DNA of 64,000 nucleotides from the NCBI GenBank assembly GCA_018343915.1, contig JABRWF010000008.1, positions 1,674,001 to 1,738,000 on the forward strand, written 5' to 3'. Source of the stretch: Agroathelia rolfsii (lineage: Eukaryota > Basidiomycota > Agaricomycetes > Amylocorticiales > Amylocorticiaceae). The position numbers and the translations under genes were made by a program. Below are positions 21,885 to 32,154 of this stretch, in pieces. The notes beneath the pieces are model-generated. The model was not told the DNA's origin and ran no database searches. It was given only the letters and a program-made list of their open reading frames with translations. Each line of letters opens with the position of its first letter. Positions within the stretch are counted from its first letter, which is position 1.

Positions 21885-23505
21885 CACTGAGTGACAAAAC
21901 CGTCTCAATGTTTGCATTTTTTACAATTTTTGATCTATATCTCCAGAAATAAAATACTTAAAATTATACTAAAAATACTCCTATCAAGTATACTATATCT
22001 GCTTTAACTCAAGCCCTAGGTCATGTAATTTGGTCAATAAACCATAGAGTTATGTATTATTCTTTCAAGGGGTATTATTGAGACAGTTTTGTTGCTGACA
22101 TTTTCAAAATATAAATTTTATTAAATTTAGTATCTAGTATATCCTCCTTTTGCTTTTATCACCTCTGCCACCCTTCTAGGCATACTCTCAATCAACTTTT
22201 GATAAACAGATACTGGAATAGCATCCTACTCCTTCTCTATCCTCTCCCAAAGCCTAGTAAGTGATGATGTAGGCTCATTATAGTCTGCCAGCTTTCTTTT
22301 GAGGTGATCCCATAGATGCTCAATAGGATTGAGGTCTGGGGAGTTAGCAGGCCACTCTATAACTTCCAATTCATGGTTTTCAAACCATTTCATGGCTAGT
22401 TTGCTCTTATATTTAGGGTCATTATTCTGCTGAAATATAGTATTGTTAGTATTTTTACCCCATAACTCCATACTATCCTGGAGTTCATCCTCTAAAATAG
22501 ACACATAGACTTCTGAGTCCATTTTCCCAGTAATCCTGGTTGCATATCCAGCCCCATCCCATCCAAAACATCCCCACAACATAATGTTTCCACTACCAAA
22601 CTTTTGTGTTTCCTGAACCAACCTATTACTAAGCCCTTCTCCCTTCTTTTTCCACACCCATTTCCTTCCATCAGACCCAATCCTATTGATCTTAGTCTCA
22701 TTAGACCAGATCACCCTCTTCCAGTCCTCTAGAGTCCAGTGCTGGTGCTCAAGAGTAAAGTTTAATCTAGCCCTTTTATAATAAGGCTTAAGATTAGAAC
22801 TTTTTTTCTTGGTTACAGCCTTTAAACCCTGCTCCCTTAGTCTCCTATGCATGGATTGGGTAGACACAGACTCCCCAAGTGTGTTTTTAAGGGCTTTAGT
22901 CACATCCATAGCAGTATCAGCCTGACCAGAGCTAATAAGATGGATGGAATGGCATATAGCAGTAGAGGAAAGCTTAGAGGGACAGCCTCCTAAGCTTTTA
23001 GAAAGGTGGGGACAGTGTTTAGAACATATTCTGCTAATAGAAGAATGGGATACACCAGTAGCTTTAGCAATATCCCTAGCAGAATGATGTTTATTAAGCA
23101 AGCAGATAACATCAAGGACTTATTGATTGGATAAAGGTTTCATAGTAGTATAGAGATGATGGTGGTAGCAGTTTAAGAGTTGTTTGTGTTCATTTGTACT
23201 AAATAGGGGGTATTTAAATGTGTGGTGGCACTGCTTACATAATTAGTATAGTATAACTTGTGTTTTACTATAAAAAGTATATTTCAATTAAGTGGCAACA
23301 AAACTGTCTCAATGATACCCCTTGAAAGAATAATACATAACTCTATGGTTTATTGACCAAATCACATGACCTAGGGCTCAATTTGAAGCAGATATGGTAT
23401 ACTTGATAGGAGTATTTTTAGTATAATTTTAAGTATTTTATTTCTGGAGATATAGATCAAAAGTTGTAAAAAATGCAAACATTGAGATGGTTTTGTCACT
23501 CAGTG
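21885..23505 (-). mobile_element. Complete Tc1/mariner element (1621 bp)
   Basis: Terminal inverted repeats of about 100 bp or more start CACTGAGTGACAAAACC at each end and are nearly identical. TA duplications flank them (21883-21884, 23506-23507). One transposase gene lies on the minus strand. It inserted into LTR-G. A truncated sister is at 3829-4427. Confidence 0.95.
22127..23101 (-). pseudogene. Tc1-like DD34E transposase, catalytically dead
   Basis: 324 codons on the minus strand, ATG at 23101 to TAA at 22127-22129. The N-terminal part has a homeodomain-like helix-turn-helix (ARDIAKATGVSHSSISRI). The DDE domain has WSNETK where the family has WSDETK, and QQNNDPK where it has QQDNDPK. 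The third acidic residue, E of NPIEHLW, is intact and lies exactly 34 residues after the second position, confirming DD34E. Both aspartates are therefore replaced by asparagine (GAY to AAY), and a TAG replaces TGG at 22226-22228. All three are transitions. It cannot move by itself; its terminal repeats could still be recognised by an active copy elsewhere. Confidence 0.92.
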
Positions 23506-23795
23506 TAGTATTACTCAATAAAACTTTGCCTTCAGGGTTCATTCCGCAGGGCCTAGCCCATCTTAGCTATAGCATTCAATCACACCGGAGGTGGTGGAAA
23601 TCCCATCAAGTAGTTTACAAGTCTATCAGAATAAGAGTAGGAGCCTCGCACATAGATACAGAAGAGTATCCAGTGTTGCCCTTCAATAAATCAGGGAATA
23701 TATCTATGGGAAAACTATATTTGTGTAGTACTTTGATTATAGTGTTTGAGAGTATCCCCTTTGCATAGTCAAGGAGTGTACCCTTGACAGCAAGG

Positions 23796-23890
23796 TATCA
23801 AGGGTCTACTCCTTGACTATACTACATTGGGCATGGAGAGCCTACTTGTGACACAACCAAATAATAAACTTCTTAACACTAAGTATAGAA
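23796..23890 (-). repeat. LTR-A scrap
   Basis: About 95 bp matching the end of LTR-A (TATCAAGGGTCTACTCC, with TGTC changed to TATC). It is wedged between the LTR-G end (23789) and the broken Co1 element. Confidence 0.6.
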
Positions 23891-23908
23891 GTCTTTGATG
23901 AGAGATAC

Positions 23909-26182
23909 ATGCCTCTCAAGCCAGCTCCTGTTATTCAAACACCTTCTCCATCTACCTTTGACTTTGCTGGACCGCCTCCAGCTTCTGAAATTCGCCCAGA
24001 TGTGCATTCAGGGGGGGACATGATTGATGTAGATCCTCTGAACCCCTTAAACTTGCCATCTCCTCTACATCCATTTGTGCCTACACATTCTGGTCGCTCT
24101 CCTTACTCCTCTCACTCTTCCTCTCCTAATTCCTCTTTGCCATCGTCACCTTCTCTATCTCTAAAGCGCTCTCCTCCGCCTTCTCCACATCTATCATCTC
24201 CTACATTGGTTCAAGAGCGCTCTAGCAGTCCTGATGAGCTACAACTCAATGCTGGTGATGTTATCAACGCTATAGATCCTGCTACACCGCGTCCTACTCG
24301 ATTTGCACCTCCTGCATCATTACCATCTACTCCAACTCCTACTTTGCCACCTCCAGCGCCAGTAATCACACCTACACCCTCATTATCGCGTCCTATGGAA
24401 AGTGATGACCTTCCAATCGCCCAGAGAAGACAACCTCGTGTACCTCTAGCGCCTGGCGAGACTAGGACTGGCCCATATTGGCAGATTAGACAGCCTACTC
24501 CTCTTGTAGATGATTCTGATGATGAGCTTGCTCTAGCCTCTCACTTTGCTGGCTCTGCTGGAATAAACACCAGCGATCCAAAGACTTTCAATGAGGCCAT
24601 GACGCTCCCTAATGCAGATGAATGGCACCTCGCTATGCTTGAAGAGCTCTCTGCCATGGACAGCAATGAAACATGGGATCTTGTTGCTCTACCTGCTGGT
24701 AAAAAGGCCATTAGCTGTGGATGGGTTTATAAGACAAAGCGTCACGCAGATGGCTCTGTAGAGCGCCTCAAGGCACGCCTAGTCGCTAAGGGATATAGCC
24801 AACGCCCTGGCTTTGACTTCACTGAAGTCTTTGCTCCTACATGCAGGCAGCCAACCATCAGGATGTTTCTAGCAATTGCAGCAGTTGAGGACCTCGAACT
24901 TCGCACTGTAGACATCTCCTCTGCTTTTCTGAATGGCGACCTAGAGGAGGACATTTACATGAAGCAGCCTCCAGGCTTTGAGACACACTCTGGGCTTGTA
25001 TGCAAGCTTAAGAAGTCACTTTATGGACTAAAGCAGGGTGCAAGGCAATGGAACAAGAAACTGCATTCTGTTCTCTCTTCTCTAGGATTTACACGTCTTC
25101 ATAGCGACCACTCTGTCTATATCTATGTGAAGGGAGAAACTAGGATTCTGCTCCCTGTTTGGGTGGATGACATTACAGCTGCATCGAAATCCAAGGAGAC
25201 ACTCGACTGGGTGGTTAGAGAGCTTGCAAAGCACTTCAAGCTGCGAGATTTAGGCGAAACATCGTACCTCCTAGGTGTTGAAATTATCAGGGATCGCGCA
25301 AACAAGACTATTAAGCTTTCCCAGGAGCAATACATCACTCAAATGCTTTCCAAGTACAATATGAGTACTTGTGCACCTGTCTCAACGCCTATGGACCCTA
25401 AGCTTACACTTTGCAAGGAAATGGAGCCTTCTACACGCGAAGAATCGGAGTATATGCAGCAGATTCCATATCTCAGCGCAGTTGGTGCACTTATGTACCT
25501 TTCCCTTACCACTCGACCCGATATCTCGTATGCTGTTGGCATTTGCGCACGATTTGGAAGAAACCCTGGAGAAAGACACTGGCAAGCAGTCAAACACATT
25601 TTCAGATATCTTCAGAAGACCAAATCACTCAAACTTACCTATCGGCCTATTTCACCGTCCTCTACACCGTCTCCTCTTACTCCTAGTCAAGTCTTACCGC
25701 TTACATCGACTGGAGAATACTTCCAAACATTTTCCGACGCTGATCATGCACGCTGTGTCGATACTGGCCACTCTACTGGTGGATTCTGCGTTATCTCTGC
25801 TGGGGGAGCTGTATCTTGGTCAAGTCGCCGTCAAGGTGTGACTGCATTGTCATCCACTGAAGCTGAATACCTTGCTGCTGTTGAGGCTGGCAAGGAGCTG
25901 ATCTGGATGAGGAGTTTGGTTCATGAGTTTAAATACCCTATAACCAACTCCTCCACTTTATACATTGACAATCAATCGACTATTGCAGTTACCAAGAACC
26001 CAGAAAAGCAGAGTAAGATGAAGCAAATTCGCCTCTCCCAATTCTGGTTGAGAGATACAGTTGAGAGTGGGGAGATTACTCCTCAATACACTCCTACTGG
26101 CAAAATGATTGCGGATATCTTTACCAAGCCTCTTGCCAAGGTCAAGATTGAAGAATTTAGAAGGATGTTAGGATTGGAATAG
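23909..26182 (+). CDS. pol: Co1 copia polyprotein, integrase tail to RNase H
   Basis: 757 residues without a stop, rare in this window. The frame is open upstream to about 23891 (VFDERYMPLKP), the typical end of copia integrase, so the first methionine is probably internal. A proline/serine-rich linker (residues 1-210) precedes RT, which begins near NADEWHLAMLEEL and contains WVYKTKRHADGSVERLKARL and DISSAFLNGDLEEDIYM. The RT active site is WVDD where most copia elements have YVDD. RNase H has SDADHARCVDTGHSTGG and ALSSTEAEYLAAVEAGKE, and it ends with ADIFTKPLAKVKIEEF. The element is 5' truncated, so it cannot move alone. Confidence 0.9.
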   Translation: MPLKPAPVIQTPSPSTFDFAGPPPASEIRPDVHSGGDMIDVDPLNPLNLPSPLHPFVPTHSGRSPYSSHSSSPNSSLPSSPSLSLKRSPPPSPHLSSPTLVQERSSSPDELQLNAGDVINAIDPATPRPTRFAPPASLPSTPTPTLPPPAPVITPTPSLSRPMESDDLPIAQRRQPRVPLAPGETRTGPYWQIRQPTPLVDDSDDELALASHFAGSAGINTSDPKTFNEAMTLPNADEWHLAMLEELSAMDSNETWDLVALPAGKKAISCGWVYKTKRHADGSVERLKARLVAKGYSQRPGFDFTEVFAPTCRQPTIRMFLAIAAVEDLELRTVDISSAFLNGDLEEDIYMKQPPGFETHSGLVCKLKKSLYGLKQGARQWNKKLHSVLSSLGFTRLHSDHSVYIYVKGETRILLPVWVDDITAASKSKETLDWVVRELAKHFKLRDLGETSYLLGVEIIRDRANKTIKLSQEQYITQMLSKYNMSTCAPVSTPMDPKLTLCKEMEPSTREESEYMQQIPYLSAVGALMYLSLTTRPDISYAVGICARFGRNPGERHWQAVKHIFRYLQKTKSLKLTYRPISPSSTPSPLTPSQVLPLTSTGEYFQTFSDADHARCVDTGHSTGGFCVISAGGAVSWSSRRQGVTALSSTEAEYLAAVEAGKELIWMRSLVHEFKYPITNSSTLYIDNQSTIAVTKNPEKQSKMKQIRLSQFWLRDTVESGEITPQYTPTGKMIADIFTKPLAKVKIEEFRRMLGLE

Positions 26183-26201
26183 ATGTGTATTCAGGGGGGG
26201 A

Positions 26202-26484
26202 TGTTGTGGATTCACACACATCTATTGGTTGTTTCTATTTCTCTTTGTTTCATAATGATTGATTTGCTTCCGATGTCGGAGTTTCAGCCACATACAAATA
26301 TATACAAATACGCCACAGTTATCTTTATATACTTCCTGCAGTCCATTTTGCATCTTTACTTCTTACTTGTTGGACTGCAGGTGATGTTGATCATGTATTC
26401 TATATAGTTAATCATACTTCTTACTTGTTGGACTGCAGGGCCCACATTGTGTGATTCTTCCCTTACCAGTTCATCATCCCATTA
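26202..26484 (+). repeat. Co1 3' LTR
   Basis: 283 bp, TGTTGTGGATTCAC...CATCCCATTA, the same length as three solo copies. It contains two 22 bp copies of CTTCTTACTTGTTGGACTGC 58 bp apart. It has TG...TA ends. Confidence 0.93.
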
Positions 26485-26515
26485 ATTCTTCCCTTACCAG
26501 TTCATCATCCCATTA
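26485..26515 (+). repeat. Tandem copy of the last 31 bp of the Co1 LTR
   Basis: The terminal 31 bases of the LTR are repeated once, directly. Solo copies end after the first unit, so this is a local duplication at the element edge. Confidence 0.9.
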
Positions 26516-27133
26516 CCAAGACCAGTCAACCTTGCCAGTAATGCGATCTAGAGGCTTGCAGATTTTTCCAAAGTCACAAATAAATCGTTGATAATAGTTG
26601 GCTAGACCTCGGAACTTGCAAACCTCCTTGATGTTTTTAGGTGTTGGCCAATCTAGGATGGGTGTGACCTTTTCCGGGTCCATGCGAACTTGCTGGTGAG
26701 AGACGATGAATCCCAAGATGTTGACTTTGGGTTTTTCAACCTCAAACTTGTCTAGGTTGCCATACAAGTTGTGTTCTTGTAGGATTGAAAGGACCTCTCA
26801 CATGACTTCCCGTAGTTTTTCCTTTGTTTTGGCCCCAATGATGACGTCGTCGATATAGACCCAAACGAATCCTAACTGGACTAGGCAAAGGAGAATGTCA
26901 TCCATCAAGGCCTGCATAGAGGAAGGGGCATTACAGAGACCAAAGGGCATTACCAGGGGTTCGAAGAGTCCGTGCGACATGATGAAGGCAGCCTTGCGCT
27001 CATCTCCTTCCCTAATCCGGATGTTGTTAAAATCTGCTTGCAGGTCAATCTTGGTAAACCAGTGGAACTTGGTCATATGTTCGATGATTTCGGAAATCAA
27101 GGGGAGAGGATAAGTGTTTTTGACTGTTTGCTC

Positions 27134-27416
27134 TAATGGGATGATGAACTGGTAAGGGAAGAATCACACAATGTGGGCCCTACAGTCCAACAAGTAAGAA
27201 GTGTGATTAACTATATAGAGTACATGATCAACATCACCTGCAGTCCAACAAGTAAGAAGTAAAGATGCAAAATGGACTGCAGGAAGTATATAAAGATAAC
27301 TGTGGCGTATTTGTATATATTTGTATGTGGCTGAAACTCCGACATCGGAAGCAAATCAATCATTATGAAACAAAGAGAAATAGAAACAACCAATAGATGT
27401 GTGTGAATCCACAACA
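27134..27416 (-). mobile_element. Solo Co1 LTR in Gy2 RT
   Basis: 283 bp, TAATGGGATGATG...ATCCACAACA on +. A perfect 5 bp target duplication TGCTC flanks it (27129-27133, 27417-27421), fixing the TG...TA ends of this LTR. Confidence 0.95.
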
Positions 27417-28224
27417 TGCTCATTGAGAGCCCAGTAGTCCTGGACAGGGCGGAGTTTCCCATTTTTCTTAGGTACAAAGAACATTGGGGCGGCAAATTCA
27501 CTTTCAGATTTGCGAATATACCCCTTAGCCAGGTTCTCATCTATCCATTCATTGAGTGCATCAGTTTCGTTGCTACTGAGGGGGTATACACGCCCTTGTC
27601 TAAGCTTGGTTTCATCAAGCAACTCAATCTTATGGTCTGATGACTTGTGGCTAGGTAGTCTACTTGCTTCCTCTTCAGAGAATACATCGGCAAAGTCTTC
27701 GTAACCTAGTGGCATAGTTGTGGTGGCTTGTATAATTTCCTTTTCAGGTAGGAATGTGACCTCTGCGGATTTCCAGTCAATTACAGGGTTTTCAAGACGT
27801 AACCAGTCAATCCCAAGGATTACATCTTCTTGGCCAATATCCACTACACAAAGCGGCAAATATTTTCTTTCGGATCCGATTGTGGTGTCAAGGATTGCAA
27901 CAGATTCGATCTTTCCTATCTGATTTGCGGAGTTATCTATATTGTACAAGGGAATAGGACAGGGTAATCTTTTTGTAGGTATTTTATGTTTTTGTACGTA
28001 TCTATAATTTACAAACGAGGAGGAAGCACCAGAATCAATCATAGCAGAAGTGGAGAAATTTCTAAAGGGTCCATGGAACATAATGGGAACCTTGAGGTGC
28101 TGTCCATTCGCACCCTCAAGGGAAAAATAAGAAGAAGAAGAAACTGAGATACTATTACAAGAAGAAAGAGAGGAGAAACAATTCTGAACATATTGGTCAG
28201 ACTGAATAGCCCTTTCAGCTGACC

Positions 28225-29628
28225 TCAGGAAAAACCCATCTGATCTTTCAAGGCAGCGATGGCAGCAGCCTGTTCCTCCATGATTTGCATTACATGGTCC
28301 GGGACCATGAACGCCGGAGGACCAGCTGAAGAGGGCGGGGCTACATGTGGTACGGCTGCTGATGCCGGCTGGATTGACGCAGAAATGGACGCCTGGCCCT
28401 GGGGTGCAAAGGGTCTAGGCTTGTATCCTAGAAGGGGGCACCGACGCTTAGGGTGACCCAGCTGGCCACAGTGGAAGCACTGAGCCTTCGACCAATCCCT
28501 GGGAGGGAACAATGGTCTACCTTGGACAGAAGGTTGACTGGTTGAAGGTACAGATACCTGGGCTGCGTTAATTGAGATGGGGTTTACAGCGGATCCAGCC
28601 GCAGGGACCCTGGGTCGCCAGGTATCCTGCCAAAGGCCTGCTGACCTTAAGCCCTGTTCTGCTCGCAAGGCGGCATCCATGGCCTTCTGCACAGTTTCTA
28701 AGTTGGACTGATCCCAACCTCCGAGAATACTTCGTATCTTGGGATTCAGTCCATCCAGGAATTGCACATGCCAGTCTTCTTCCGAGAGATCAGTTTGTTG
28801 CGCCGTGGACCAGAAGTCAGTGATATAATCCTGGGTACTTCGTGACCCCTGCTTCAGATTCCTCAGCTTGTCCAGGGCTGACCTCTTGTAATCCCACAAC
28901 CCATACAGTCCTCGGAAGGCCTTGTAGAAGTCGTTGAAGATGAAAGGAGATTCTCTCTTGACTCCTCCCTCTTCTTCTTCCTTGATCATATCAGACCACT
29001 TTTCTGACCACCTTCTTGGTCCTCCCTCTAACAAGGAAATCAGGAGCCTACCCTTGTCACAGTCTGTGCTGTAAAGGGTGGGGTTTAGGCCTAGATAGTT
29101 TTCGAACCCCAAGATGAAGTCCTTGTATTTTTCACAGTCACCCATGAACTTTGAGGGTTCCTTGCCTCTTTCTTTTGTTGAGGCTACCGTGACGACCTGA
29201 GGTGCAGGTGTAGGTGCAGGGGCAGGTGCCGGAGCAGGACAATCAGCAATTTCTACGAGCTTCCGCTGTGTTTCCGTTATGTGTCGCATCATCTCAGTGG
29301 TCTGGCGCTGCATCTCGAGCATTTGGCCCATGAATTGTTTAAAGCCAGACATATTTGGGGATGGAGGACGAGTAACGGCTGGAGTGCGGGTTTGTGGGGT
29401 GGGAATTGGTGTACAAACCTTTGGGGTGACTGCGGGAGTAGGTACACGTGAACGGGTCCGGGATGCAATTGGTTCAGAGGCAGGTTCGGGTTCGCGATAA
29501 TCTGATGGAGAAGGGTATTGCTCTTCTTCTTCTTCTTCATCGTCTTCTTCTTCCTCAGATTCTTTGGGTGTAGCGGGTTTAGGCGGAGAGGGAAGCTTGG
29601 GTGGGGTGGGGACTTTAGGAGGCTGCAA
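28225..29628 (-). CDS. gag: Gy2 gag, largely intact
   Basis: 467 codons without a stop on the minus strand. A proline-rich start (PPKVPTPPKLPSPPKP) is followed by an acidic run, a helical region (QFMGQMLEMQRQTTEMMRHI), an alanine/proline linker, the capsid core (YKDFILGFENYLGLNPTLYS; FYKAFRGLYGLWDYKR), and a zinc knuckle CFHCGQLGHPKRRC of the C-X2-C-X4-H-X4-C type. The first codon of the open stretch is TTG; the frame is open further upstream to about 29730, so the true start is unresolved. It ends GGT TTT TCC TGA on a GGGTTTT heptamer. This is the best preserved gypsy gene here. Confidence 0.88.
   Translation of the reverse strand: MQPPKVPTPPKLPSPPKPATPKESEEEEDDEEEEEEQYPSPSDYREPEPASEPIASRTRSRVPTPAVTPKVCTPIPTPQTRTPAVTRPPSPNMSGFKQFMGQMLEMQRQTTEMMRHITETQRKLVEIADCPAPAPAPAPTPAPQVVTVASTKERGKEPSKFMGDCEKYKDFILGFENYLGLNPTLYSTDCDKGRLLISLLEGGPRRWSEKWSDMIKEEEEGGVKRESPFIFNDFYKAFRGLYGLWDYKRSALDKLRNLKQGSRSTQDYITDFWSTAQQTDLSEEDWHVQFLDGLNPKIRSILGGWDQSNLETVQKAMDAALRAEQGLRSAGLWQDTWRPRVPAAGSAVNPISINAAQVSVPSTSQPSVQGRPLFPPRDWSKAQCFHCGQLGHPKRRCPLLGYKPRPFAPQGQASISASIQPASAAVPHVAPPSSAGPPAFMVPDHVMQIMEEQAAAIAALKDQMGFS
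28231..28237 (-). promoter_or_regulatory. Canonical -1 slippery heptamer, Gy2
   Basis: G GGT TTT in the gag frame, two codons before the stop (TGA at 28225-28227). A -1 slip gives TTC CTG AGG TCA GCT, which continues into pol. The same heptamer is at 40845-40851 and 60071-60077. Confidence 0.62.
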
Positions 29629-30139
29629 GAATGTGGGTTGTGGGGCAGGGACAGATACAGAAGGATGAGCGGAGATCTTGGCGGCGGGTTGTGCGGGTGC
29701 CTTTCCTTTTCTGGATTGGCTTATAAACAGTGGAGCAATGGCTCAACACACAGATTTGTCTTCTTCAAACAAGGCGGTAAGCCAACCACCTTCTGGTAAC
29801 GTAGTAAAAATGTATAGTAAAATACGCACGAAAATTAAGCAGTTTTGCACCTAAAGAGGTGTCCCTAGAAGCAGTGGACTAACTCCACACTAGCGCCTTT
29901 GGGTAACAACACAAGTTTTCCCTGGAAGTGCAGGTACTAACAAGCCAAAATCAAAATAGGTTGAATAGAGGGGTTTTACTTCTCTACTAATTGCTTCCAC
30001 AAACAGTTTGAGGTTTTTGTGTGCTTACAAATGAGAAAAATAAAAGGAATTTCTTGGCTTATGCTATTTTTGCAGATATCTGGAACTGCACACCTGGAGC
30101 TAAGGCTTGACGGGTGGTTTAGGTATAGCTTCGACCTAA
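29629..30139 (-). other. Gy2 gag upstream frame and leader
   Basis: The first ~100 nt continue the gag frame; the rest is untranslated leader. The predicted primer site AGGTCGAAGCTA (minus strand) is at 30126-30137, two bases from the LTR. Its LTR partner at 30696-30707 has one G-to-A change on +. Confidence 0.65.
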
Positions 30140-31146
30140 TGTCAAGGCTTGCGCACTTGATGTAACCAACAAACGTTAACCCTCTTGAAGGTACAAGGGA
30201 TGGGTTGTAAGACCCCTTTTTACAACGCATTACTAGGTTGGTTTAAAGGCAGACATGCACGTGCTCCCATTGCTATCCTTTGTAATAGTGCTTAGCTAAC
30301 TCCTACTTTGTTAGGGTTGCAGTCGGTACTCTAGCGCTAGGCTTCCCGTATGCTTCCTTCACGTCAAATAGGTATTAACTAAACTTCTTACTTGGAGTAG
30401 GCGGCTTAGCCCACCGTGCTCTACGTATGTCTGAGAGGACTTGTTACTGCCTCTACCTGAATGAACAGGATTTTGGTTCATGTACAGTGCCTCTTTGTAT
30501 TGAGGACTTATGACTCGGACCGCCCTCTGGTACTAGGGCTTACGTATTCTACTTAGATGCCATTGAGGCCTTACACTAAATAGGCAAGAGAGAGAGAGAG
30601 GGGAGTGTGGGCTAAGAGAACAAGCCTGAAGGCGAGAATATATATTAGTAATATGTAAGAAGTACAAATGGGGGTGCCCTTACCTGAAGGCGAGAAGGTC
30701 AAAGCTAAGGTTCAGGTAAGGGCTATATGCTTGTATTTATACATAGACAGAAGGGCCCATGCGCAGCCTTGATGGTCTGTGCACAGCCGGGGTTTGTAAG
30801 CGGGAACATGTAATAATGCAGGGGCAGTGCTTTGTGCCTAAGTCCGATGAGCAACCGATCAGAATGATGAGTCTAGTACTCCTTAGTAATCGCACAGTGA
30901 TTGGAATGACCCTGGTTCCTGAGTCTAGACCTTTTGATGAAAGGGAATGATCTAGACTCCGCCTTCCTAATATACTCTTGTCACAAGCACTCCTGTCACG
31001 TGGGGCTAACACAGCCAGTCACACGTGCGTCAAGATGTCGCCTGCAAGGTATTTTGTCCATATCTCAGTCAAGTAAAATCGTAAAAATATAATAAAAATA
31101 TGTACAGGTTCGTAAAGAAAATGCGAAAAATGTCCAACTTATAACA
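30140..31146 (-). repeat. LTR-B, 5' LTR of Gy2 copy 1
   Basis: 1007 bp, TGTCAAGGCTTGCGC...CAACTTATAACA on +. It directly adjoins a plus-strand Gy1 integrase fragment at 31147, so no unique flank is left. Confidence 0.9.
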
Positions 31147-31894
31147 ATTGTCTCCCTTTGAAATGAATTACGGCTTTTCACCCCAAATGAACCTCACCAC
31201 GGCAGGAATTCTAAGCATAGAAGGGGCACAACTATGGATGGAAAAAGTCAAGGAACTTCAGGAAGACGCTAAAGCAGCATTAGATCATGTGGCTAGTCGA
31301 ATGAAGTATTTCTTTGATAAACACGCTGCAGAAATTCCAAAGTATGCTGTGGGAAATAAGGTCTGGTTGAGCATGGAGAACATCAAGCTGGCACAACCCT
31401 CAAAGAAGCTTGGAGCAAAATGGATTGGACCATACAAAATCACCAAACTTGTCGGAAACCAAGCAGTACAGCTTGCAATCCCGAAAAGATGGATGATCCA
31501 TGACATATTTCATGTGTCCCTGATCAAACCTCATGTCCAAGTAGAGTCCAGACCCTTAGCCCCTATTCCAGAAGCCATTGAGATAGAAGGAGAGGAAGAG
31601 CATGAAGTTCTACGCATTAAAGATAGCTGTCTAAGCCCGTAGACAAAGAAGCTTGAATACTTGGTTGAATGGAAAGGATATCTGGGAGAAGACTCATGGG
31701 AAAAGGAAGCCAACATTACCAACACCCCTTGTCTAATCAAGGAATTCCATAAGAAAAATCCCAAAGCACCTAAACGCCTCTTAGCTGCAGTCTTTGCAGA
31801 TTTACCATTCAGACCAATAGAAAACTTCACGGAAACCACGGAAAGGATTGGAGGAACATGGGAACTTGGGATGTTCCGGAGGAAATCCCCTTAG
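31147..31894 (+). pseudogene. pol: Gy1 pol C-terminal fragment (copy 4)
   Basis: It begins in late integrase (SPFEMNYGFSPQMNLTTAG), then the GPY/F module (AKWIGPYKITKLVGNQAVQL) and the chromodomain (YLVEWKGYLGEDSWEKE), ending TAG 31892-31894. One in-frame TAG, probably CAG, at 31640-31642 interrupts it just before the chromodomain. The chromodomain probably directs insertion to methylated-histone chromatin, by family analogy. Confidence 0.88.
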
Positions 31895-31905
31895 GAAGGG
31901 GGTAA

Positions 31906-32154
31906 TGTCATGAGAAGGGAATTTTTGCCGATTTTTCGGTTATTTTCTTGTATTATTTGGACAATTATTTAATTAGTTATCATATTTTCTTTCCATTTTT
32001 CTTATTTTCTTATAAAAATTACCCTTTAGGGCATGGACTGTGGGCAGTGCAGCGGTCATGTGATTGGCCCTCATGTGTTCCAAGCCGCACGTCACAGGAG
32101 TAATCTCGGGGCTGCGCGTACTTCTATTTCACCATTACGCATAGCCCAGGAACA
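31906..32154 (+). repeat. LTR-A first 249 bp (3' LTR of Gy1 copy 4)
   Basis: It follows the purine tract AGGAAGGGGGTAA and starts TGTCATGAGAAGG. It breaks at 32154 against the end of an oppositely oriented LTR-A. Confidence 0.88.

Larger units (their letters stand above)
20437..23789 (+). repeat. LTR-G missing its first ~107 bp, twice interrupted
   Basis: LTR-G pieces at 20437-20543, 21558-21884 and 23506-23789 (ends CCCTTGACA). LTR-B and a complete Tc1 element lie between the pieces. The missing 5' end abuts LTR-A at 20436. Confidence 0.82.
23891..26515 (+). mobile_element. Co1 copia element, 3' half
   Basis: It contains the end of integrase, RT, RNase H, the purine tract AGGGGGGGA (26193-26201) and a 283 bp 3' LTR. 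The 5' LTR, gag, protease and most of integrase are missing; the left break is against an LTR-A scrap. It faces a minus-strand Gy2 on the right. Confidence 0.88.
26516..28237 (-). pseudogene. pol: Gy2 pol (copy 1), protease and RT part
   Basis: Minus strand. Protease has IDSGASSSF (about 28020-28050); RT has FFVPKKNGKLRPVQDY and, after an inserted Co1 LTR, YIDDVIIGAKT. It ends near the RT-RNase H tether (ITGKVDWSW), where Co1 joins at 26516. Integrase and chromodomain are gone. A TGA at about 26795-26797 interrupts it. No ATG stands between the gag end and protease, consistent with expression by frameshift. Confidence 0.87.

Noticed and set aside
25371..25841. 156-residue frame inside Co1
   Set aside because: Alternative-frame shadow of the copia RT/RNase H region.
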